The position numbers and the translations under genes are program-made. Positions 1 to 12,113 of a DNA stretch of 64,000 nt are shown piece after piece (position 1 is the stretch's first letter; each line of letters starts with the position of its first letter). The notes under the pieces were generated by a model, which searched no databases, was not told the DNA's origin, and saw nothing but the letters and a program-made list of their open reading frames with translations. The DNA is from Polynucleobacter sp. (GTDB taxonomy: Bacteria > Pseudomonadota > Gammaproteobacteria > Burkholderiales > Burkholderiaceae): NCBI RefSeq assembly GCF_018500155.2, contig NZ_JAHBAK020000028.1:1-64000 (forward strand), in the 5' to 3' direction.

Positions 1-164
1 AGCTGGGCAGCGATATTGGGACTGACAGACCGTACGCTAGGAGGGTAAAAAACAAAGCCAACAGCATCTACCCCAGCAGAAACCGCGGAATCCACCGCCT
101 CCGAGGTCCTTAAACCGCAGATTTTGATCCGGGTTCGGCCCGGGGAATATGTCAATAAGCCCAT
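1..164 (-). CDS. trpF: Phosphoribosylanthranilate isomerase, N-terminal part (gene runs off the left edge)
   Basis: Minus-strand translation from ATG at 164: [53 protein letters not shown], matching the TrpF N-terminal KICGL motif; adjacent to truA. Confidence 0.85.
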   Translation of the reverse strand, partial: MGLLTYSPGRTRIKICGLRTSEAVDSAVSAGVDAVGFVFYPPSVRSVSPNIAAQ

Positions 165-180
165 AACAGAATGATAAGGC

Positions 181-1011
181 CTATCTTCCCACCACCGCGG
201 CTGGTAACCAAGAGTTTTCCAGCCACGGGCTTGGAATAGCAAATTCTTCTGGGTAGGCAATTTTGCTCAAATATAGTCCATCAGGCATAAATGTCGGGGC
301 TGCTAATTGGCGATTTTTACCTTCCAATAATTGCCCCATCCATTCAGGTTTTTGTCTACCTCGTCCAATTTGCAAAAAACTCCCGACCAGGTTTCGGACC
401 ATGTGGTGCAAAAAGGCATTACCGCGAATTCGAAAATACAGCCACGGCTTCTCCGAAATAATTTCTATGGAGTACATCGTTTTCACTGGTGTATTGCTTT
501 GACATTCTGACGATCGAAAAGCGCTAAAGTCGTGCTCACCAATGAGATATTGAGCCGCTTCTCTCATTGCCTCAACATCGAACCAAATATTTGGTGGCAA
601 CATTACATACCCTGCTCGTTGATTCATCATTGGTGAACGGCAAGGACCTGCATGTAAGGCGTAAATATAAGTCCGCTCATATGCTGAAAAACGAGCGCTA
701 AATTCTTCCGGAACAACTTTGGCCCAATTCACCACAATGGAATTTGGCAAATAGGAATTGACACCTCGCACCCATGAAAATTCTTCGCGCTCTACATGAG
801 TATCAAAGTGAATGACCTGCCCCAATGCGTGCACCCCTGCATCTGTTCTACCAGCAGTAATCGTGTTTATGGAGCTAGCATGAGTTCCTTCTGCGCCTAC
901 AAAAGCAGCAAGCGCCTTTTCTAACTCACCTTGTACTGTAGTTTGGTTTGGCTGAAGCTGCCAGCCCGCATAAGGACTGCCGTCATACTGAAGTCCGAGT
1001 GCAATACGCAT
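181..1011 (-). CDS. truA: tRNA pseudouridine(38-40) synthase
   Basis: ORF 276 aa; [18 protein letters not shown]...[17 protein letters not shown] motif typical of TruA. Confidence 0.95.
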   Translation of the reverse strand: MRIALGLQYDGSPYAGWQLQPNQTTVQGELEKALAAFVGAEGTHASSINTITAGRTDAGVHALGQVIHFDTHVEREEFSWVRGVNSYLPNSIVVNWAKVVPEEFSARFSAYERTYIYALHAGPCRSPMMNQRAGYVMLPPNIWFDVEAMREAAQYLIGEHDFSAFRSSECQSNTPVKTMYSIEIISEKPWLYFRIRGNAFLHHMVRNLVGSFLQIGRGRQKPEWMGQLLEGKNRQLAAPTFMPDGLYLSKIAYPEEFAIPSPWLENSWLPAAVVGR

Positions 1012-1027
1012 CGTCAGCTACCTCAGA

Positions 1028-2425
1028 TTAAGCTTGACGATGAGAGAGCTCTGACAATAGACCCTGCGCTTCAATAGTGATTGAAGGATCCACTGAATTA
1101 CTCATCACCAACACTTCCTCCAGCGATTTCTTGGCAGATGCAAAGTCTTCAATAGTGATATAGGCGCGCGCTAAGTTCAGTTTTACGCGCAGAGTATCTG
1201 CTAAAGGATTATTGGCTGGGGGATTTACAAAAGGTGCCACTTCTTTAGGCACCTCTTTTGCAGGCTTAGAAAGGTCAAGATCAATCCCAGCAAATAGCGC
1301 CTTAGCGCGTTCTGGCATTTCAAACGCTGCTCCCATGGTAGGAGGTACGAGTGGTTTATGAATCGCTGTGTTTTTTGCCTCAAACGAAGGTGTATCTGAA
1401 CGACGTGCATTGCGTGCCAACACCCACAAAAGCAAGCCAGTGAAAGCAATCAGCCCAATGCCTAAGACAGCCGGGCCAAATCCACCTAATCCAAAGTTGT
1501 TCTCGGCAGATTTATTGGCTTTGGATTTCTCTAACATACGCTGTAAGTCAGCAATGTTTTTTTCAAGCTCTGCAACGCGTGCTTTTGCTTGCTCCAACTC
1601 TTTCTCTTGTGCTACCAAGTTTTCTGTAAAGCGCCGCTCTTGTTCATTGCCTTGGGCACTGGAGCCAATCTTTAAACGATCCTTACCAGCAGGAACATCT
1701 TGAGATGGGCTGGCTTTTGTCTCACCACTATTGCCATCTTTAGAGCTTTGTTCTGCGCGCCATTGTTCATTTGCATCAGCCACAAACTGATAAGCCTCTG
1801 CTGGACTAATTGAGCGCACGAGTGCTTGACTGGGTTTGCTGAGCTCTGCGCCAGCTGCCAAGCGATTAATGCTACCACTAGCAAACGCATCTGGATTCGC
1901 TTTGTATAAAGCCATAATGGCTTGATCCAATGAGGCACCTTCTAATTGAGGGGCCATGAGTAACGCAATTTCAGATAAGGTTTGACCAGGCTTAACAACA
2001 ATTTTCTGGGTGTCGCCAACTAACAATGTAAATGTTTTAGTAATGCTGCCACTAGACCAGCTGAGGTTAACTACTACATCTAAAAATGGATCATCTGTGA
2101 CAGGAACTGGGTTGACGGTTTCCACCAGTACCATCAACGCTTCGGCGCGATTACGGTACACCATCGCCTGAGGATTGAGATCTAAAACCTTTTGTGAGAT
2201 ACCTAAACGTTCGTAAGATGATTTAGTGGGCAAAGCAACCTTGAGCGAATCTAATGTCCCCTTCTCATCCTCTGCAACCCGAATAGGAATTTCGACACGC
2301 AAAGGTTCGCCAGGACGAGACTGGAGTTGCGGAGATCCAAGGGTTACCGCCCAAGTTGTACAAGCCCAACTTAGCAAAACAAAGCATAGCGCTTTGAGCT
2401 TGCGAAGTTGGGGCGTAGGTAACAT
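1028..2425 (-). CDS. FimV-like protein (signal peptide, LysM-like region, coiled coil, TM segment, TPR-like C-terminus)
   Basis: ORF 465 aa; N-terminal ...LGSPQLQSRPGEPLRVEIPI and GQTLSEIA motifs, C-terminal FimV-type LARAYITIEDFASAKKSLEEVL. Confidence 0.8.
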   Translation of the reverse strand: MLPTPQLRKLKALCFVLLSWACTTWAVTLGSPQLQSRPGEPLRVEIPIRVAEDEKGTLDSLKVALPTKSSYERLGISQKVLDLNPQAMVYRNRAEALMVLVETVNPVPVTDDPFLDVVVNLSWSSGSITKTFTLLVGDTQKIVVKPGQTLSEIALLMAPQLEGASLDQAIMALYKANPDAFASGSINRLAAGAELSKPSQALVRSISPAEAYQFVADANEQWRAEQSSKDGNSGETKASPSQDVPAGKDRLKIGSSAQGNEQERRFTENLVAQEKELEQAKARVAELEKNIADLQRMLEKSKANKSAENNFGLGGFGPAVLGIGLIAFTGLLLWVLARNARRSDTPSFEAKNTAIHKPLVPPTMGAAFEMPERAKALFAGIDLDLSKPAKEVPKEVAPFVNPPANNPLADTLRVKLNLARAYITIEDFASAKKSLEEVLVMSNSVDPSITIEAQGLLSELSHRQA

Positions 2426-2443
2426 CAGAACAATAAAAGAGAA

Positions 2444-3601
2444 TTATTTCTCGAGCAGGATGCGAAGCATGCGACGTAATGGCTCAGCAGCTCCCCATAA
2501 CAATTGGTCGCCGACCGTGAACGCACCCAGATACTCAGGACCCATAGCTAATTTATGCAAGCGGCCAATAGGCACGGTCAAAGTACCACTAATAGCGGCT
2601 GGAGATAAATCTCGTTCAGTTGTTTCGCGATCATTAGGCACGACTTTTACCCACTGATTATCGTTAGCCAAAATCGTTTCGATCTCCTTGAGTGGAATAT
2701 CTTTTTTGAGTTTGACTGTCAAACCCTGTGAGTGACAGCGCATCGCACCAACACGAACACATAAACCATCAATCGGAATGCTACCTGGCGTACGGAATGC
2801 AGGACGTCCTAAGATCTTATTAAATTCAGCTCCGCCCTTCCACTCTTCTTTGGTCTGACCATTTTCGACAGGAACATCAATCCATGGAATCAAGCTACCT
2901 GCTAGAGCAGTATTACGGAAATTCTTTTTCGGAAAGTCAGCAGAGCGCAGCGTCTCTGTCACCTTGCGATCGATATCTAAAATCCAGGAGGATGGGTCGG
3001 CTAACTCAGCAGCAACGCTATCGCGCAACGCACCCATTTGCAAAAGGAGTTCACGCATATTTTGTGCGCCAGCTCCAGATGCAGCCTGGTAAGTCATGGC
3101 ACTGATCCACTCCACCAAATCAGCCTTTACCAATCCACCCATAGCCATCATCATCAAGCTCACTGTGCAGTTTGCGCCAATCCAGTTTTTGCCACCAGCT
3201 GCTAATGCCTTATCGATGACAGTGCGATTGACTGGATCCAGAATCAAAACTGCGTCATCTTTCATGCGTAATGCGCTTGCGGCATCAATCCAATGACCAT
3301 TCCAACCCGCAGCGCGTAATTTTGGGAAGATTTCATTGGTATAGTCGCCACCCTGGCAAGTCAAAATAATGTCGCAGCGTGACAATGCATTGATGTCATT
3401 AGCATCCTGAAGCTTGCTTTCACCTTTGCTGACTTTTTTGCCATTGAGCAAAGGCACTTCTCCGCCAGCTTGGCTCGTGCTAAAGAAAACTGGCTCAATT
3501 AGATCAAAATCTTTTTCAGCAAGCATGCGTTCCATCAAAACGCTACCGACCATACCGCGCCAGCCAACCAAACCTACTAATGGTGTATTTGAATTTGCCA
3601 T
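2444..3601 (-). CDS. asd: Aspartate-semialdehyde dehydrogenase
   Basis: ORF 385 aa; [18 protein letters not shown] and [16 protein letters not shown] motifs. Confidence 0.96.
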   Translation of the reverse strand: MANSNTPLVGLVGWRGMVGSVLMERMLAEKDFDLIEPVFFSTSQAGGEVPLLNGKKVSKGESKLQDANDINALSRCDIILTCQGGDYTNEIFPKLRAAGWNGHWIDAASALRMKDDAVLILDPVNRTVIDKALAAGGKNWIGANCTVSLMMMAMGGLVKADLVEWISAMTYQAASGAGAQNMRELLLQMGALRDSVAAELADPSSWILDIDRKVTETLRSADFPKKNFRNTALAGSLIPWIDVPVENGQTKEEWKGGAEFNKILGRPAFRTPGSIPIDGLCVRVGAMRCHSQGLTVKLKKDIPLKEIETILANDNQWVKVVPNDRETTERDLSPAAISGTLTVPIGRLHKLAMGPEYLGAFTVGDQLLWGAAEPLRRMLRILLEK

Positions 3602-3657
3602 GATTTCACTATCTATAAAAAGTTTTATTACTATCGCTGTTATTAATCGCCCAATGC

Positions 3658-4728
3658 TTATGCGAGAGCTGCTACAACTGCATCACCCATTTGTACAGTG
3701 CTGACCTTTTGAGTGCCTTCTGTAAAAATATCCGCAGTACGTAACCCCTGCGCCAATACCTTTTGTACTGCTTTTTCAATACGCTCCGCTTCTGCTGGCA
3801 TTCCTAATGAATACCGCAACATCATGGCAGCAGACAAAATCGTTGCCAAAGGATTAGCAATTCCTTTGCCAGCAATGTCTGGTGCTGAACCATGGCTTGG
3901 CTCATACAAGCCCTTGTTGTTTTTATCGAGCGAAGCCGAAGGCAGCATACCAATGGAGCCCGTCAACATCGCCGCTTCATCAGACAGAATATCGCCAAAA
4001 AGATTCCCTGTCACCACCACGTCAAATGCCTTAGGAGCTTTCACCAACTGCATAGCGGCGTTATCCACATACATGTGAGATAACTCAACGTCTGGGTAGT
4101 CTTTTGCCACTCGAATCATGACTTCGCGCCAGAGTTGAGAAGTCTCAAGAACATTCGCCTTATCAACGCTACAAACCTTTTTGCCGCGCTTGCGAGCTGC
4201 CTCAAATGCGACGCGTCCAATACGTTCCACTTCAGGCTCGCTGTAATGCATAGTGTCAAAACCTTCACGCGCTCCTTTAAAAAGCGCCAGCTCTGAAGTA
4301 CGAATTCCGCGTGGTTGACCAAAATAGATATCTCCATTGAGTTCACGCACAATCAAAATATCTAGACCACCAATAATTTCTGGCTTTAGGCTAGAAGCTG
4401 CAGTGAGTTCTGGATAACAAATAGCAGGCCTAAAGTTCGCAAACAACTCCAAGTGTTTGCGTAATCCTAAAATTGCTTGCTCTGGGCGAAGTTCACGGGC
4501 CAGTGTGTCATATTTCCAGTCGCCAACTGCACCAAATAAAATGGCATCCGCTTTTTTTGCCAGCTCAAGAGTTGCTGGGGGTAAGGGATGACCAGCAACA
4601 TCATACGCAGCCCCACCAACAGGCGCCTCTTCTAAATCAAGATTGAGTCCGAGCGCCTTGAGCACACGAACAGCTTGAACAACGATTTCCGGGCCGATCC
4701 CATCGCCCGGGAGAACTGCAATTTTCAT
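3658..4728 (-). CDS. leuB: 3-isopropylmalate dehydrogenase
   Basis: ORF 356 aa; [35 protein letters not shown]. Confidence 0.97.
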   Translation of the reverse strand: MKIAVLPGDGIGPEIVVQAVRVLKALGLNLDLEEAPVGGAAYDVAGHPLPPATLELAKKADAILFGAVGDWKYDTLARELRPEQAILGLRKHLELFANFRPAICYPELTAASSLKPEIIGGLDILIVRELNGDIYFGQPRGIRTSELALFKGAREGFDTMHYSEPEVERIGRVAFEAARKRGKKVCSVDKANVLETSQLWREVMIRVAKDYPDVELSHMYVDNAAMQLVKAPKAFDVVVTGNLFGDILSDEAAMLTGSIGMLPSASLDKNNKGLYEPSHGSAPDIAGKGIANPLATILSAAMMLRYSLGMPAEAERIEKAVQKVLAQGLRTADIFTEGTQKVSTVQMGDAVVAALA

Positions 4729-4751
4729 GAAAAACCCTTAAATCTACAAAA

Positions 4752-5399
4752 TTACGGCAATTGAGTTGCAAGCCAAGGCATCTTGAGGATGCGCTCTGCT
4801 TCATAAGCCTTAATTTTATCTGCATGGCGGAGGGTTAAGCCAATATCGTCAAGGCCATTAAGGAGGCAATACTTCCTAAATGGGGTAATGTCGAAGCTAT
4901 AGGCTGTGCCATCAGGGGTGATAACTTGTTGCGCCTCAAGATCGATAGTCAATTGATAGCCATTAAACGCTTGGGTTTCGTTAAATAGGTGATCAACCTG
5001 GATTTCAGTTAAAACAATCGGCAAAAGGCCATTTTTATAGCAGTTATTGAAAAAGATGTCCGCAAAACTAGGGGCAATCACCGCTCTAAAGCCAAACTGA
5101 TCTAAGGCCCAGGGAGCATGTTCACGTGAGCTACCGCAACCAAAATTTTTGCGTGCCAACAAAATCCCTGCGCCTTTGTAGCGAGGCTGATTGAGAACAA
5201 AGTCGGGATTGATGGGTCGAGTGCTGCAATCTTGACCTGGCTCACCATGATCTAGATAACGCCATTCATCAAATAGGTTTTGACCAAATCCAGTTTTCTT
5301 AATCGACTTTAGAAACTGTTTTGGAATGATGGCATCGGTATCCACGTTCTCGCGATTAAGCGGGGCTACTACACCTTTGTATACCGTAAATTTTTCCAT
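4752..5399 (-). CDS. leuD: 3-isopropylmalate dehydratase small subunit
   Basis: ORF 215 aa; [31 protein letters not shown]. Confidence 0.97.
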   Translation of the reverse strand: MEKFTVYKGVVAPLNRENVDTDAIIPKQFLKSIKKTGFGQNLFDEWRYLDHGEPGQDCSTRPINPDFVLNQPRYKGAGILLARKNFGCGSSREHAPWALDQFGFRAVIAPSFADIFFNNCYKNGLLPIVLTEIQVDHLFNETQAFNGYQLTIDLEAQQVITPDGTAYSFDITPFRKYCLLNGLDDIGLTLRHADKIKAYEAERILKMPWLATQLP

Positions 5400-5427
5400 G
5401 ATGCTGACTTTGTTTCTTGAGTTGTAT

Positions 5428-5628
5428 TTATTTCACAGGAGTAACGACAACATCCTTACCCTTGGTTTGAGATTGGTTCTGAGAGGACCCTGATCCACCC
5501 ATCGATGTACCCATCTTTTGCAAGTCTTTTCCAACGCCTTCCATCGTGCTGCTACAAGCAGAAATGACTACACCAGTAACTCCAACCAAAGCTAATCGAG
5601 TAATCAATGAGATTGATGAAAATTTCAT
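5428..5628 (-). CDS. Small entericidin-like lipoprotein between leuC and leuD
   Basis: Trimmed from ORF 5428..5745 to the internal start: [40 protein letters not shown]...; lipobox-like ISAC followed by an entericidin-like sequence. Confidence 0.75.
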   Translation of the reverse strand: MKFSSISLITRLALVGVTGVVISACSSTMEGVGKDLQKMGTSMGGSGSSQNQSQTKGKDVVVTPVK

Positions 5629-5638
5629 GTTCTTTCCC

Positions 5639-7048
5639 TTATGAAATCTTACGAACATCAACAAAATGACCTTCAATAGCTGCTGCTGCAGCCATAGCAG
5701 GACTAACGAGATGAGTGCGACCGCCATTACCTTGGCGACCCTCAAAATTACGATTAGAAGTTGATGCGCAACGTTCGCCCGGCTCTAAACGATCGGCATT
5801 CATGGCTAAGCACATAGAGCAACCGGGCTCGCGCCACTCAAAACCTGCGGCCTTGAAAATACGATCCAAGCCTTCACGCTCTGCTTGCGCCTTCACCAAA
5901 CCAGATCCCGGAACCACCATCGCCAATTTGACATTTGGGGCAACCTTTTTACCAATACGATCAACCACTTTGGCGGCAGCGCGAATATCTTCAATACGAC
6001 TGTTAGTGCATGAACCGATAAATACTTTATCAACAGTAATACTGCTCAGTGGTGTATTGGGAACAAGATTCATGTACTCCAAAGCACGCTCAATGGCATT
6101 TCGCTTATTGGGATCGCGCTCTTTCTCTGGATCCGGTACTCGACCATCAATCGATAACACCATCTCAGGAGAAGTACCCCAAGTTACCTGTGGCGCAATT
6201 TCTTCTGCGCGCAATTCAACAACAGAATCAAATTTGGCATCAGGATCAGAGTGCAATGTTCTCCAATACTGCAGTGCCTGAAGAAGTGCTGGGCCCTTAG
6301 GGGCGTATGGGCGACCTTGAACATATTCGATAGTGGTTTCATCAACAGCAACCAAACCAGAGCGTGCACCCGCTTCAATTGCCATGTTACAAAGGGTCAT
6401 GCGACCCTCCATAGAGAGATTGCGAATCGCTTCGCCCGCAAACTCAATGGTGTAACCAGTACCACCTGCAGTGCCTATTTTGCCAATCACTGCCAACACA
6501 ATATCTTTGGCTGATGCACCTGGCTGTAAGCGACCATCTACACGCACCAACATATTTTTGCTTTTTTTCATGAGCAAAGTTTGTGTGGCCAATACATGCT
6601 CTACTTCAGAGGTACCTATTCCAAATGCCAATGCGCCAAACGCACCGTGTGTGCTGGTATGAGAATCGCCACACACCACAGTCATTCCAGGCAAAGTTGC
6701 GCCCTGCTCTGGCCCAATCACATGGACAATACCCTGGCGGGCATCGTTCATTTTGTATTGAGTAATCCCAAAGGCATCGCAATTTTGATCAAGAGTGTCG
6801 ACCTGCAATTTGGAAATGGGGTCGGCAATGCCTTGCGAGCGATCCGTCGTTGGAACATTGTGATCAGAAACCGCCAAATTGGCGGAAATACGCCAAACTG
6901 GACGGCCAGCCAGATTTAATCCTTCAAATGCTTGAGGGCTAGTTACCTCATGCAGCAATTGACGATCGATATAGATCGTGGCTGTGCCATCCTCTTCTGA
7001 GTAAACAACGTGGTCATCCCACAATTTGTCATAAAGCGTACGAGACAT
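5639..7048 (-). CDS. leuC: 3-isopropylmalate dehydratase large subunit
   Basis: ORF 469 aa; [51 protein letters not shown]. Confidence 0.97.
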   Translation of the reverse strand: MSRTLYDKLWDDHVVYSEEDGTATIYIDRQLLHEVTSPQAFEGLNLAGRPVWRISANLAVSDHNVPTTDRSQGIADPISKLQVDTLDQNCDAFGITQYKMNDARQGIVHVIGPEQGATLPGMTVVCGDSHTSTHGAFGALAFGIGTSEVEHVLATQTLLMKKSKNMLVRVDGRLQPGASAKDIVLAVIGKIGTAGGTGYTIEFAGEAIRNLSMEGRMTLCNMAIEAGARSGLVAVDETTIEYVQGRPYAPKGPALLQALQYWRTLHSDPDAKFDSVVELRAEEIAPQVTWGTSPEMVLSIDGRVPDPEKERDPNKRNAIERALEYMNLVPNTPLSSITVDKVFIGSCTNSRIEDIRAAAKVVDRIGKKVAPNVKLAMVVPGSGLVKAQAEREGLDRIFKAAGFEWREPGCSMCLAMNADRLEPGERCASTSNRNFEGRQGNGGRTHLVSPAMAAAAAIEGHFVDVRKIS

Positions 7049-7065
7049 GAGAGACCTTAAAACCT

Positions 7066-8379
7066 TTACTTACGAACAGAAATATTGGGAACCTTGCGCG
7101 AAGTTTCACCAACGTACAACTGACGTGGACGTCCAATCTTGTACTCTGGATCAGTAATCATTTCTTCCCACTGAGCAATCCAGCCAACTGTTCTAGCTAA
7201 TGCAAAGATACAGGTAAACATTTCTGTTGGGATGCCCAAAGCACGTTGGACGATGCCTGAATAGAAGTCAACGTTTGGATACAACTTACGGCTTACAAAG
7301 TAATCGTCTTCCAATGCAATCTTCTCGAGCGTCATGGCGAGCTTGAACAATGGATCATCTTGAAGACCAAGCTCATTCAACACTTCATAACATGTCTCAC
7401 GCATTAATTTAGCGCGTGGATCGAAGTTTTTATACACACGGTGACCGAAGCCCATCAAACGTACGCCAGAATTCTTATCTTTTACTTGCGCGATAAATTC
7501 ATGGATCTTCTCAACACCACCTTGTGCCTGGATTTCATTCAACATCTGCAGGCAAGCTTCGTTGGCGCCGCCGTGAGCAGGACCCCAGAGGCAAGCAATA
7601 CCAGCGGAAATGGCAGCAAACGGATTGGTGCCTGAAGAGCCGCACAAACGTACTGTTGATGTAGAGGCGTTTTGCTCATGATCAGCATGCAATGTAAAAA
7701 TACGATCCAATGCACGAACTAATACTGGATTGACTTTGTATTCTTCACATGGTGTTGCAAACATCATGCGCATGAAGTTTGCGGTGTATGACAAGGAATT
7801 ATCTGGATAGATAAATGGTTGTCCAACAGAATACTTATAAGCCATCGCAACCAATGTAGGCATCTTCGCAATCAAACGAATTTGCGCCACTTCGCGAGCA
7901 TAAGCGTCGCTGTAATCAATTTCGTCATGGTAGAACGCAGCCATAGCGCCTACCAAACCGGTCAACACAGACATAGGATGGGCATCGCGACGGAATCCAC
8001 GCAAGAAGAATTGCATCTGCTCATGAACCATGGTGTGGTGCATGACCATATTTTCAAAATCCTTCTTCTCTTTAGCATTTGGTAATTCGCCATTGATCAA
8101 GAGGTAGCAAACTTCCAAGAAGTCGCAATTACCAGCTAGATCCTCAATGGGATAACCGCGATAGAGCAACTCACCCTTATCGCCATCAATGTAAGTAATT
8201 TTGCTATTGCATGACGCAGTAGAAAGGAAGCCGGAATCGTAAGTGAACTTACCAGTCTGACCATAGAGCTTACGAATATCGATTACATCAGGACCGACAG
8301 TCCCTTTGTAAATTGGCAGATCAATATCTGGTGTGCCATCCGAAAACGAGAGTTTTGCTTTGATGTCCGATTCAATCAT
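7066..8379 (-). CDS. gltA: Type II citrate synthase
   Basis: ORF 437 aa; [31 protein letters not shown]. Confidence 0.97.
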   Translation of the reverse strand: MIESDIKAKLSFSDGTPDIDLPIYKGTVGPDVIDIRKLYGQTGKFTYDSGFLSTASCNSKITYIDGDKGELLYRGYPIEDLAGNCDFLEVCYLLINGELPNAKEKKDFENMVMHHTMVHEQMQFFLRGFRRDAHPMSVLTGLVGAMAAFYHDEIDYSDAYAREVAQIRLIAKMPTLVAMAYKYSVGQPFIYPDNSLSYTANFMRMMFATPCEEYKVNPVLVRALDRIFTLHADHEQNASTSTVRLCGSSGTNPFAAISAGIACLWGPAHGGANEACLQMLNEIQAQGGVEKIHEFIAQVKDKNSGVRLMGFGHRVYKNFDPRAKLMRETCYEVLNELGLQDDPLFKLAMTLEKIALEDDYFVSRKLYPNVDFYSGIVQRALGIPTEMFTCIFALARTVGWIAQWEEMITDPEYKIGRPRQLYVGETSRKVPNISVRK

Positions 8380-8461
8380 TTCTAATCCTTAGTCATTCAA
8401 AATTATGATTAATACACTATTCGTTCACACGCCTACACTGCTAATGCACCAAAATGCTGAA

Positions 8462-8731
8462 TTACTTCTCTCTCAGCTTTTGTAATACCGCCTTGAAGGA
8501 ATCCGATTGCATTTCCTTTTCCAGCCCAACTATTGCGTCTTTTCGACCGATCAATAAATCCATGAGATCGTTATCGTCTAAAGCCAATAGTTGACTCAAT
8601 ACCTTTCCTTCTTCTACGCTTAGCTGAGCACCATAGCGCTCAAAGAAACGCTGCAGAATCAGATCGTTTTCCAGCAAGCCCCTGCGAGCATCACTCTTTA
8701 AACGATATAACTCTGCATTTCCGAGGGTCAT
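8462..8731 (-). CDS. sdhE: Succinate dehydrogenase assembly factor SdhE (DUF339)
   Basis: ORF 89 aa; RLKSDARRGLLENDLILQRFFERYG; overlaps the sdhB stop by 4 bp. Confidence 0.88.
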   Translation of the reverse strand: MTLGNAELYRLKSDARRGLLENDLILQRFFERYGAQLSVEEGKVLSQLLALDDNDLMDLLIGRKDAIVGLEKEMQSDSFKAVLQKLREK

Positions 8732-9432
8732 ACTGCCCTACGAACCATCAACTCCTTGATCTTGCCAATTGCCTTGGTTGGATTCAAATGCTTAGGACAT
8801 ACATCCACGCAATTCATAATCGTGTGGCAACGGAACAAGCGGTATGGATCTTCAAGGTTATCCAAGCGACGTGCAGTTTCTTCATCACGGCTATCTGCAA
8901 TAAAGCGATACGCTTGCAACAAGCCTGCAGGACCAACAAACTTATCTGGATTCCACCAGAATGATGGGCATGAAGTGGAGCAAGAAGCGCACAAGATGCA
9001 CTCGTACAAACCATTTAACTCTTCACGCTCTTCAGGGCTTTGTAAACGCTCTTTTTCTGGAGGTGGATTGTCATTGACCAAATATGGCTTGATAGACAAG
9101 TACTGCTTAAAGAACAATGTCATGTCAACGATCAAATCACGCACTACTGGCAAGCCAGGTAATGGGCGCAAGGTAATTACTTTTGGCAAAGTCAACATAT
9201 TGGTCAAACAGGCCAAACCATTTTTACCATTGATGTTCATCGCATCGGAACCACACACGCCTTCACGACAAGAGCGGCGATAAGAAATCGTTTCGTCTTG
9301 TTTCTTTAATGAGATCAGTGCGTCCAACAACATACGCTCACCTTTGAGCTCAAGCTCATAGCGCTGCATACGTGGTGCTGCATCGACATCTGGGTCGTAA
9401 CGATAAATTTCAAATATACGGATATCACTCAT
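8728..9432 (-). CDS. sdhB: Succinate dehydrogenase iron-sulfur subunit
   Basis: ORF 234 aa; SCREGVCGSDAMNINGKNGLAC, ECILCASCSTSCPS, CHTIMNCVDVCPKHLNPTKAIG. Confidence 0.97.
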   Translation of the reverse strand: MSDIRIFEIYRYDPDVDAAPRMQRYELELKGERMLLDALISLKKQDETISYRRSCREGVCGSDAMNINGKNGLACLTNMLTLPKVITLRPLPGLPVVRDLIVDMTLFFKQYLSIKPYLVNDNPPPEKERLQSPEEREELNGLYECILCASCSTSCPSFWWNPDKFVGPAGLLQAYRFIADSRDEETARRLDNLEDPYRLFRCHTIMNCVDVCPKHLNPTKAIGKIKELMVRRAV

Positions 9433-9448
9433 TCTCTATCTCTCTTGC

Positions 9449-11227
9449 TTAGAAAGTACGTTCTTTTGGAGGAACTGAATCAACAGTCAATGGTTTCAAT
9501 TGGACTGGCTTGTAGTCCAAACGATTGCCTTCGCTATACCAAAGCGTGTGTTTCATCCAGTTGTCATCATCACGATGAGGATGGTCATCATGTGAGTGAG
9601 CGCCACGACTTTCTTTACGAGCCGCTGCAGAAGTCATCGTTGCGTTAGCGGTCTCAACCAAGTTGGCCACTTCCAAAGCTTCGATACGTGCGGTATTGAA
9701 AATCTCTGACTTATCTTTAACCCACAAGTGCTTAGCACGTTCAGTCAGCTTGGCCATTTGGCGCACGCCTTCGTCCATCAACTCTTGGTTGCGGAACACA
9801 CCAGCGTATTTCTGCATGCACTTACGAATATCGTTCGCAACATCTTGTGCGTACTCACCAGAAGTGGAGTTATCCAACTTCGCAATGCGCTCTAAGGTTT
9901 GTTGACCAGCATTCTTTGGCAGTGGTTTGAATTCACGATTCTTCAAGTTCAAACCAACAATGTGGTTACCGGCTGCGCGACCAAACACTAGCAAGTCGAG
10001 CAAGGAGTTTGTACCCAAGCGATTTGCACCGTGCACAGATACGCAAGAGCACTCACCGATCGCATACAAGCCATTGATGATTTCATTGTGTTTACCGTTC
10101 GCTGGTACAACTACTTGACCATTGATATTGGTTGGAATGCCACCCATCTGGTAGTGAATCGTTGGCACCACTGGAATTGGCTCTTTGGTGACGTCTACGT
10201 TAGCAAAGTTAATACCAATCTCATATACAGAAGGCAAACGCTTCATGATGGTATCGGCACCAATGTGTGTCAGATCGAGCACTACATAGTCACCATTCGG
10301 GCCACAACCGCGCCCTTCTTTAATCTCTTGGTCCATTGAACGTGAAACGAAATCGCGTGGCGCCAAATCTTTCAATGTTGGTGCATAACGCTCCATAAAA
10401 CGTTCACCGTCTTTGTTGCGCAAAATACCGCCTTCACCGCGACAACCTTCCGTCAGCAACACGCCTGCACCAGCAACGCCAGTTGGGTGGAACTGCCAGA
10501 ATTCCATGTCTTCCAATGGAATGCCTGCACGAGCAGCTAAGCCCATGCCATCGCCTGTATTAATAAATGCATTAGTCGATGCATCCCAAATACGGCCTGC
10601 ACCACCAGTAGCCAAGAGCACTACTTTGGCTTCCAAAATATAGACTTGACCAGTTTCCATTTCGAGAGCGGTTACACCAACCACATCACCCTCGTCATCA
10701 CGAATCAAGTCCAGCGCTAACCATTCCACAAAGAAGTTGGTTTTTGCGCGTACGTTACGTTGATACAAGGTATGCAACATGGCATGACCAGTACGGTCAG
10801 CAGCAGCACAAGCACGTTGTACAGGCTTTTCACCATAGTTTGCTGTGTGACCACCAAATGGACGCTGATAAATCGTGCCGTCTGGGTTACGGTCAAATGG
10901 CATGCCGAAATGCTCTAGCTCATAAACCACTTTTGGAGCTTCACGACACATGAACTCAATCACGTCTTGGTCACCTAACCAGTCAGACCCTTTGATCGTG
11001 TCATAAAAGTGATAGTGCCAATTATCTTCGTTCATGTTGCCAAGTGATGCGCCAATACCACCTTGCGCCGCAACTGTATGTGAACGTGTTGGGAAAACTT
11101 TCGTTAATACAGCAACATTAAGACCGGCTTCTGCTAACTGCAATGAAGCACGCATACCTGAACCACCCGCACCAACAATCACCGCATCAAAACGGCGGCG
11201 TGGTAATGATTTTTGAATCGCAGTCAT
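9449..11227 (-). CDS. sdhA: Succinate dehydrogenase flavoprotein subunit
   Basis: Start trimmed to MTAIQKSLPRRRFDAVIVGAGGSG; FAD-binding and GGHTANYGEKPVQRAC, HPTGVAGAGVLLTEGCRGEGG motifs. Confidence 0.96.
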   Translation of the reverse strand: MTAIQKSLPRRRFDAVIVGAGGSGMRASLQLAEAGLNVAVLTKVFPTRSHTVAAQGGIGASLGNMNEDNWHYHFYDTIKGSDWLGDQDVIEFMCREAPKVVYELEHFGMPFDRNPDGTIYQRPFGGHTANYGEKPVQRACAAADRTGHAMLHTLYQRNVRAKTNFFVEWLALDLIRDDEGDVVGVTALEMETGQVYILEAKVVLLATGGAGRIWDASTNAFINTGDGMGLAARAGIPLEDMEFWQFHPTGVAGAGVLLTEGCRGEGGILRNKDGERFMERYAPTLKDLAPRDFVSRSMDQEIKEGRGCGPNGDYVVLDLTHIGADTIMKRLPSVYEIGINFANVDVTKEPIPVVPTIHYQMGGIPTNINGQVVVPANGKHNEIINGLYAIGECSCVSVHGANRLGTNSLLDLLVFGRAAGNHIVGLNLKNREFKPLPKNAGQQTLERIAKLDNSTSGEYAQDVANDIRKCMQKYAGVFRNQELMDEGVRQMAKLTERAKHLWVKDKSEIFNTARIEALEVANLVETANATMTSAAARKESRGAHSHDDHPHRDDDNWMKHTLWYSEGNRLDYKPVQLKPLTVDSVPPKERTF

Positions 11228-11231
11228 CGAA

Positions 11232-11597
11232 TTACACTTTCCACAAAATTTGTACGGCATAGGCCGCACAGGCTACGAGATACAAAACGGTCAACACTTG
11301 AAGTGTTAAACGAACGCTGACAGGTTTGATGTAATCCATCCAAATATCGCGCACACCAATCCATGCGTGATAGAACAAGCTAAACAAGGCCAAAAGGGTC
11401 AATAGCTTCATGAGCTGGTTGCTAAATAAGCCAGACCAGCCTTCGTATGTAGCGCTACCAGTAACGCAATAGTCCACTAACAACACAATCGTAAATACCA
11501 CCATCACAATCGCGGTAACGCGTTGAATGATCCATTCTTTAAGACCGTAATGAGCGCCTACTACTAAACGCTTTGGTCCAATTTGATAAATAGGCAT
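11232..11597 (-). CDS. sdhD: Succinate dehydrogenase membrane anchor subunit
   Basis: ORF 121 aa, three TM segments; located between sdhC and sdhA. Confidence 0.9.
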   Translation of the reverse strand: MPIYQIGPKRLVVGAHYGLKEWIIQRVTAIVMVVFTIVLLVDYCVTGSATYEGWSGLFSNQLMKLLTLLALFSLFYHAWIGVRDIWMDYIKPVSVRLTLQVLTVLYLVACAAYAVQILWKV

Positions 11598-11621
11598 GAA
11601 ATTTCCTTAATGAAGAAACGC

Positions 11622-12041
11622 TTAGTACAAGCCGAACATTTTGAGACCAACTACTGCAGTCAGAGCAATGCCAACAACCAAAACAATGATCGCGGAACGA
11701 TTGGACTCAGACTTCTCTACGCCGATTTCTAGATCGAGCAAGAGGTAGCGGATACCAGCACAGAAGTGGTGCAAGAAACACCAGATCAAACCGAGGCAAA
11801 TGAGTTTTACCAAGATGTTGCCAGTAATAGCTTGGAATTTTTGGTAGCTCAATTCAGAAGCTAAGCTCTGATCCAAGAGATACAAAATAAATGGCAGCAA
11901 GAGGAACAATACTGCTCCGCTGATGCGATGAAGAATGGAAACTTTACCGGCCCAAGGAAGGCGGTATTTAATCAACTGGGCAAGACCAATATTGCGATAT
12001 ACCGGTCTATCTTTTTTAACGCTTTGCTGTGCTTCAACCAT
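11622..12041 (-). CDS. sdhC: Succinate dehydrogenase cytochrome b556 subunit
   Basis: ORF 139 aa; RPVYRNIGLAQLIKYRLPWAGKVSILHRISG, HHFCAGIRYLLLD. Confidence 0.93.
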   Translation of the reverse strand: MVEAQQSVKKDRPVYRNIGLAQLIKYRLPWAGKVSILHRISGAVLFLLLPFILYLLDQSLASELSYQKFQAITGNILVKLICLGLIWCFLHHFCAGIRYLLLDLEIGVEKSESNRSAIIVLVVGIALTAVVGLKMFGLY

Positions 12042-12113
12042 GGGTAATCTCTATCTTTCGGTGGAGGTTCAGTATGACTTTGTTGTGACGCAACATATTC
12101 TATTAGAAACCTT

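Noticed and set aside
5715-6281. 188-aa plus-strand ORF antisense to leuC
   Set aside because: Lies entirely opposite a well-conserved gene; no recognisable motif; low-complexity Ser/Arg composition typical of shadow ORFs.
8756-9283. 175-aa ORF antisense to sdhB
   Set aside because: Opposite strand of a strongly conserved Fe-S protein; no independent support.
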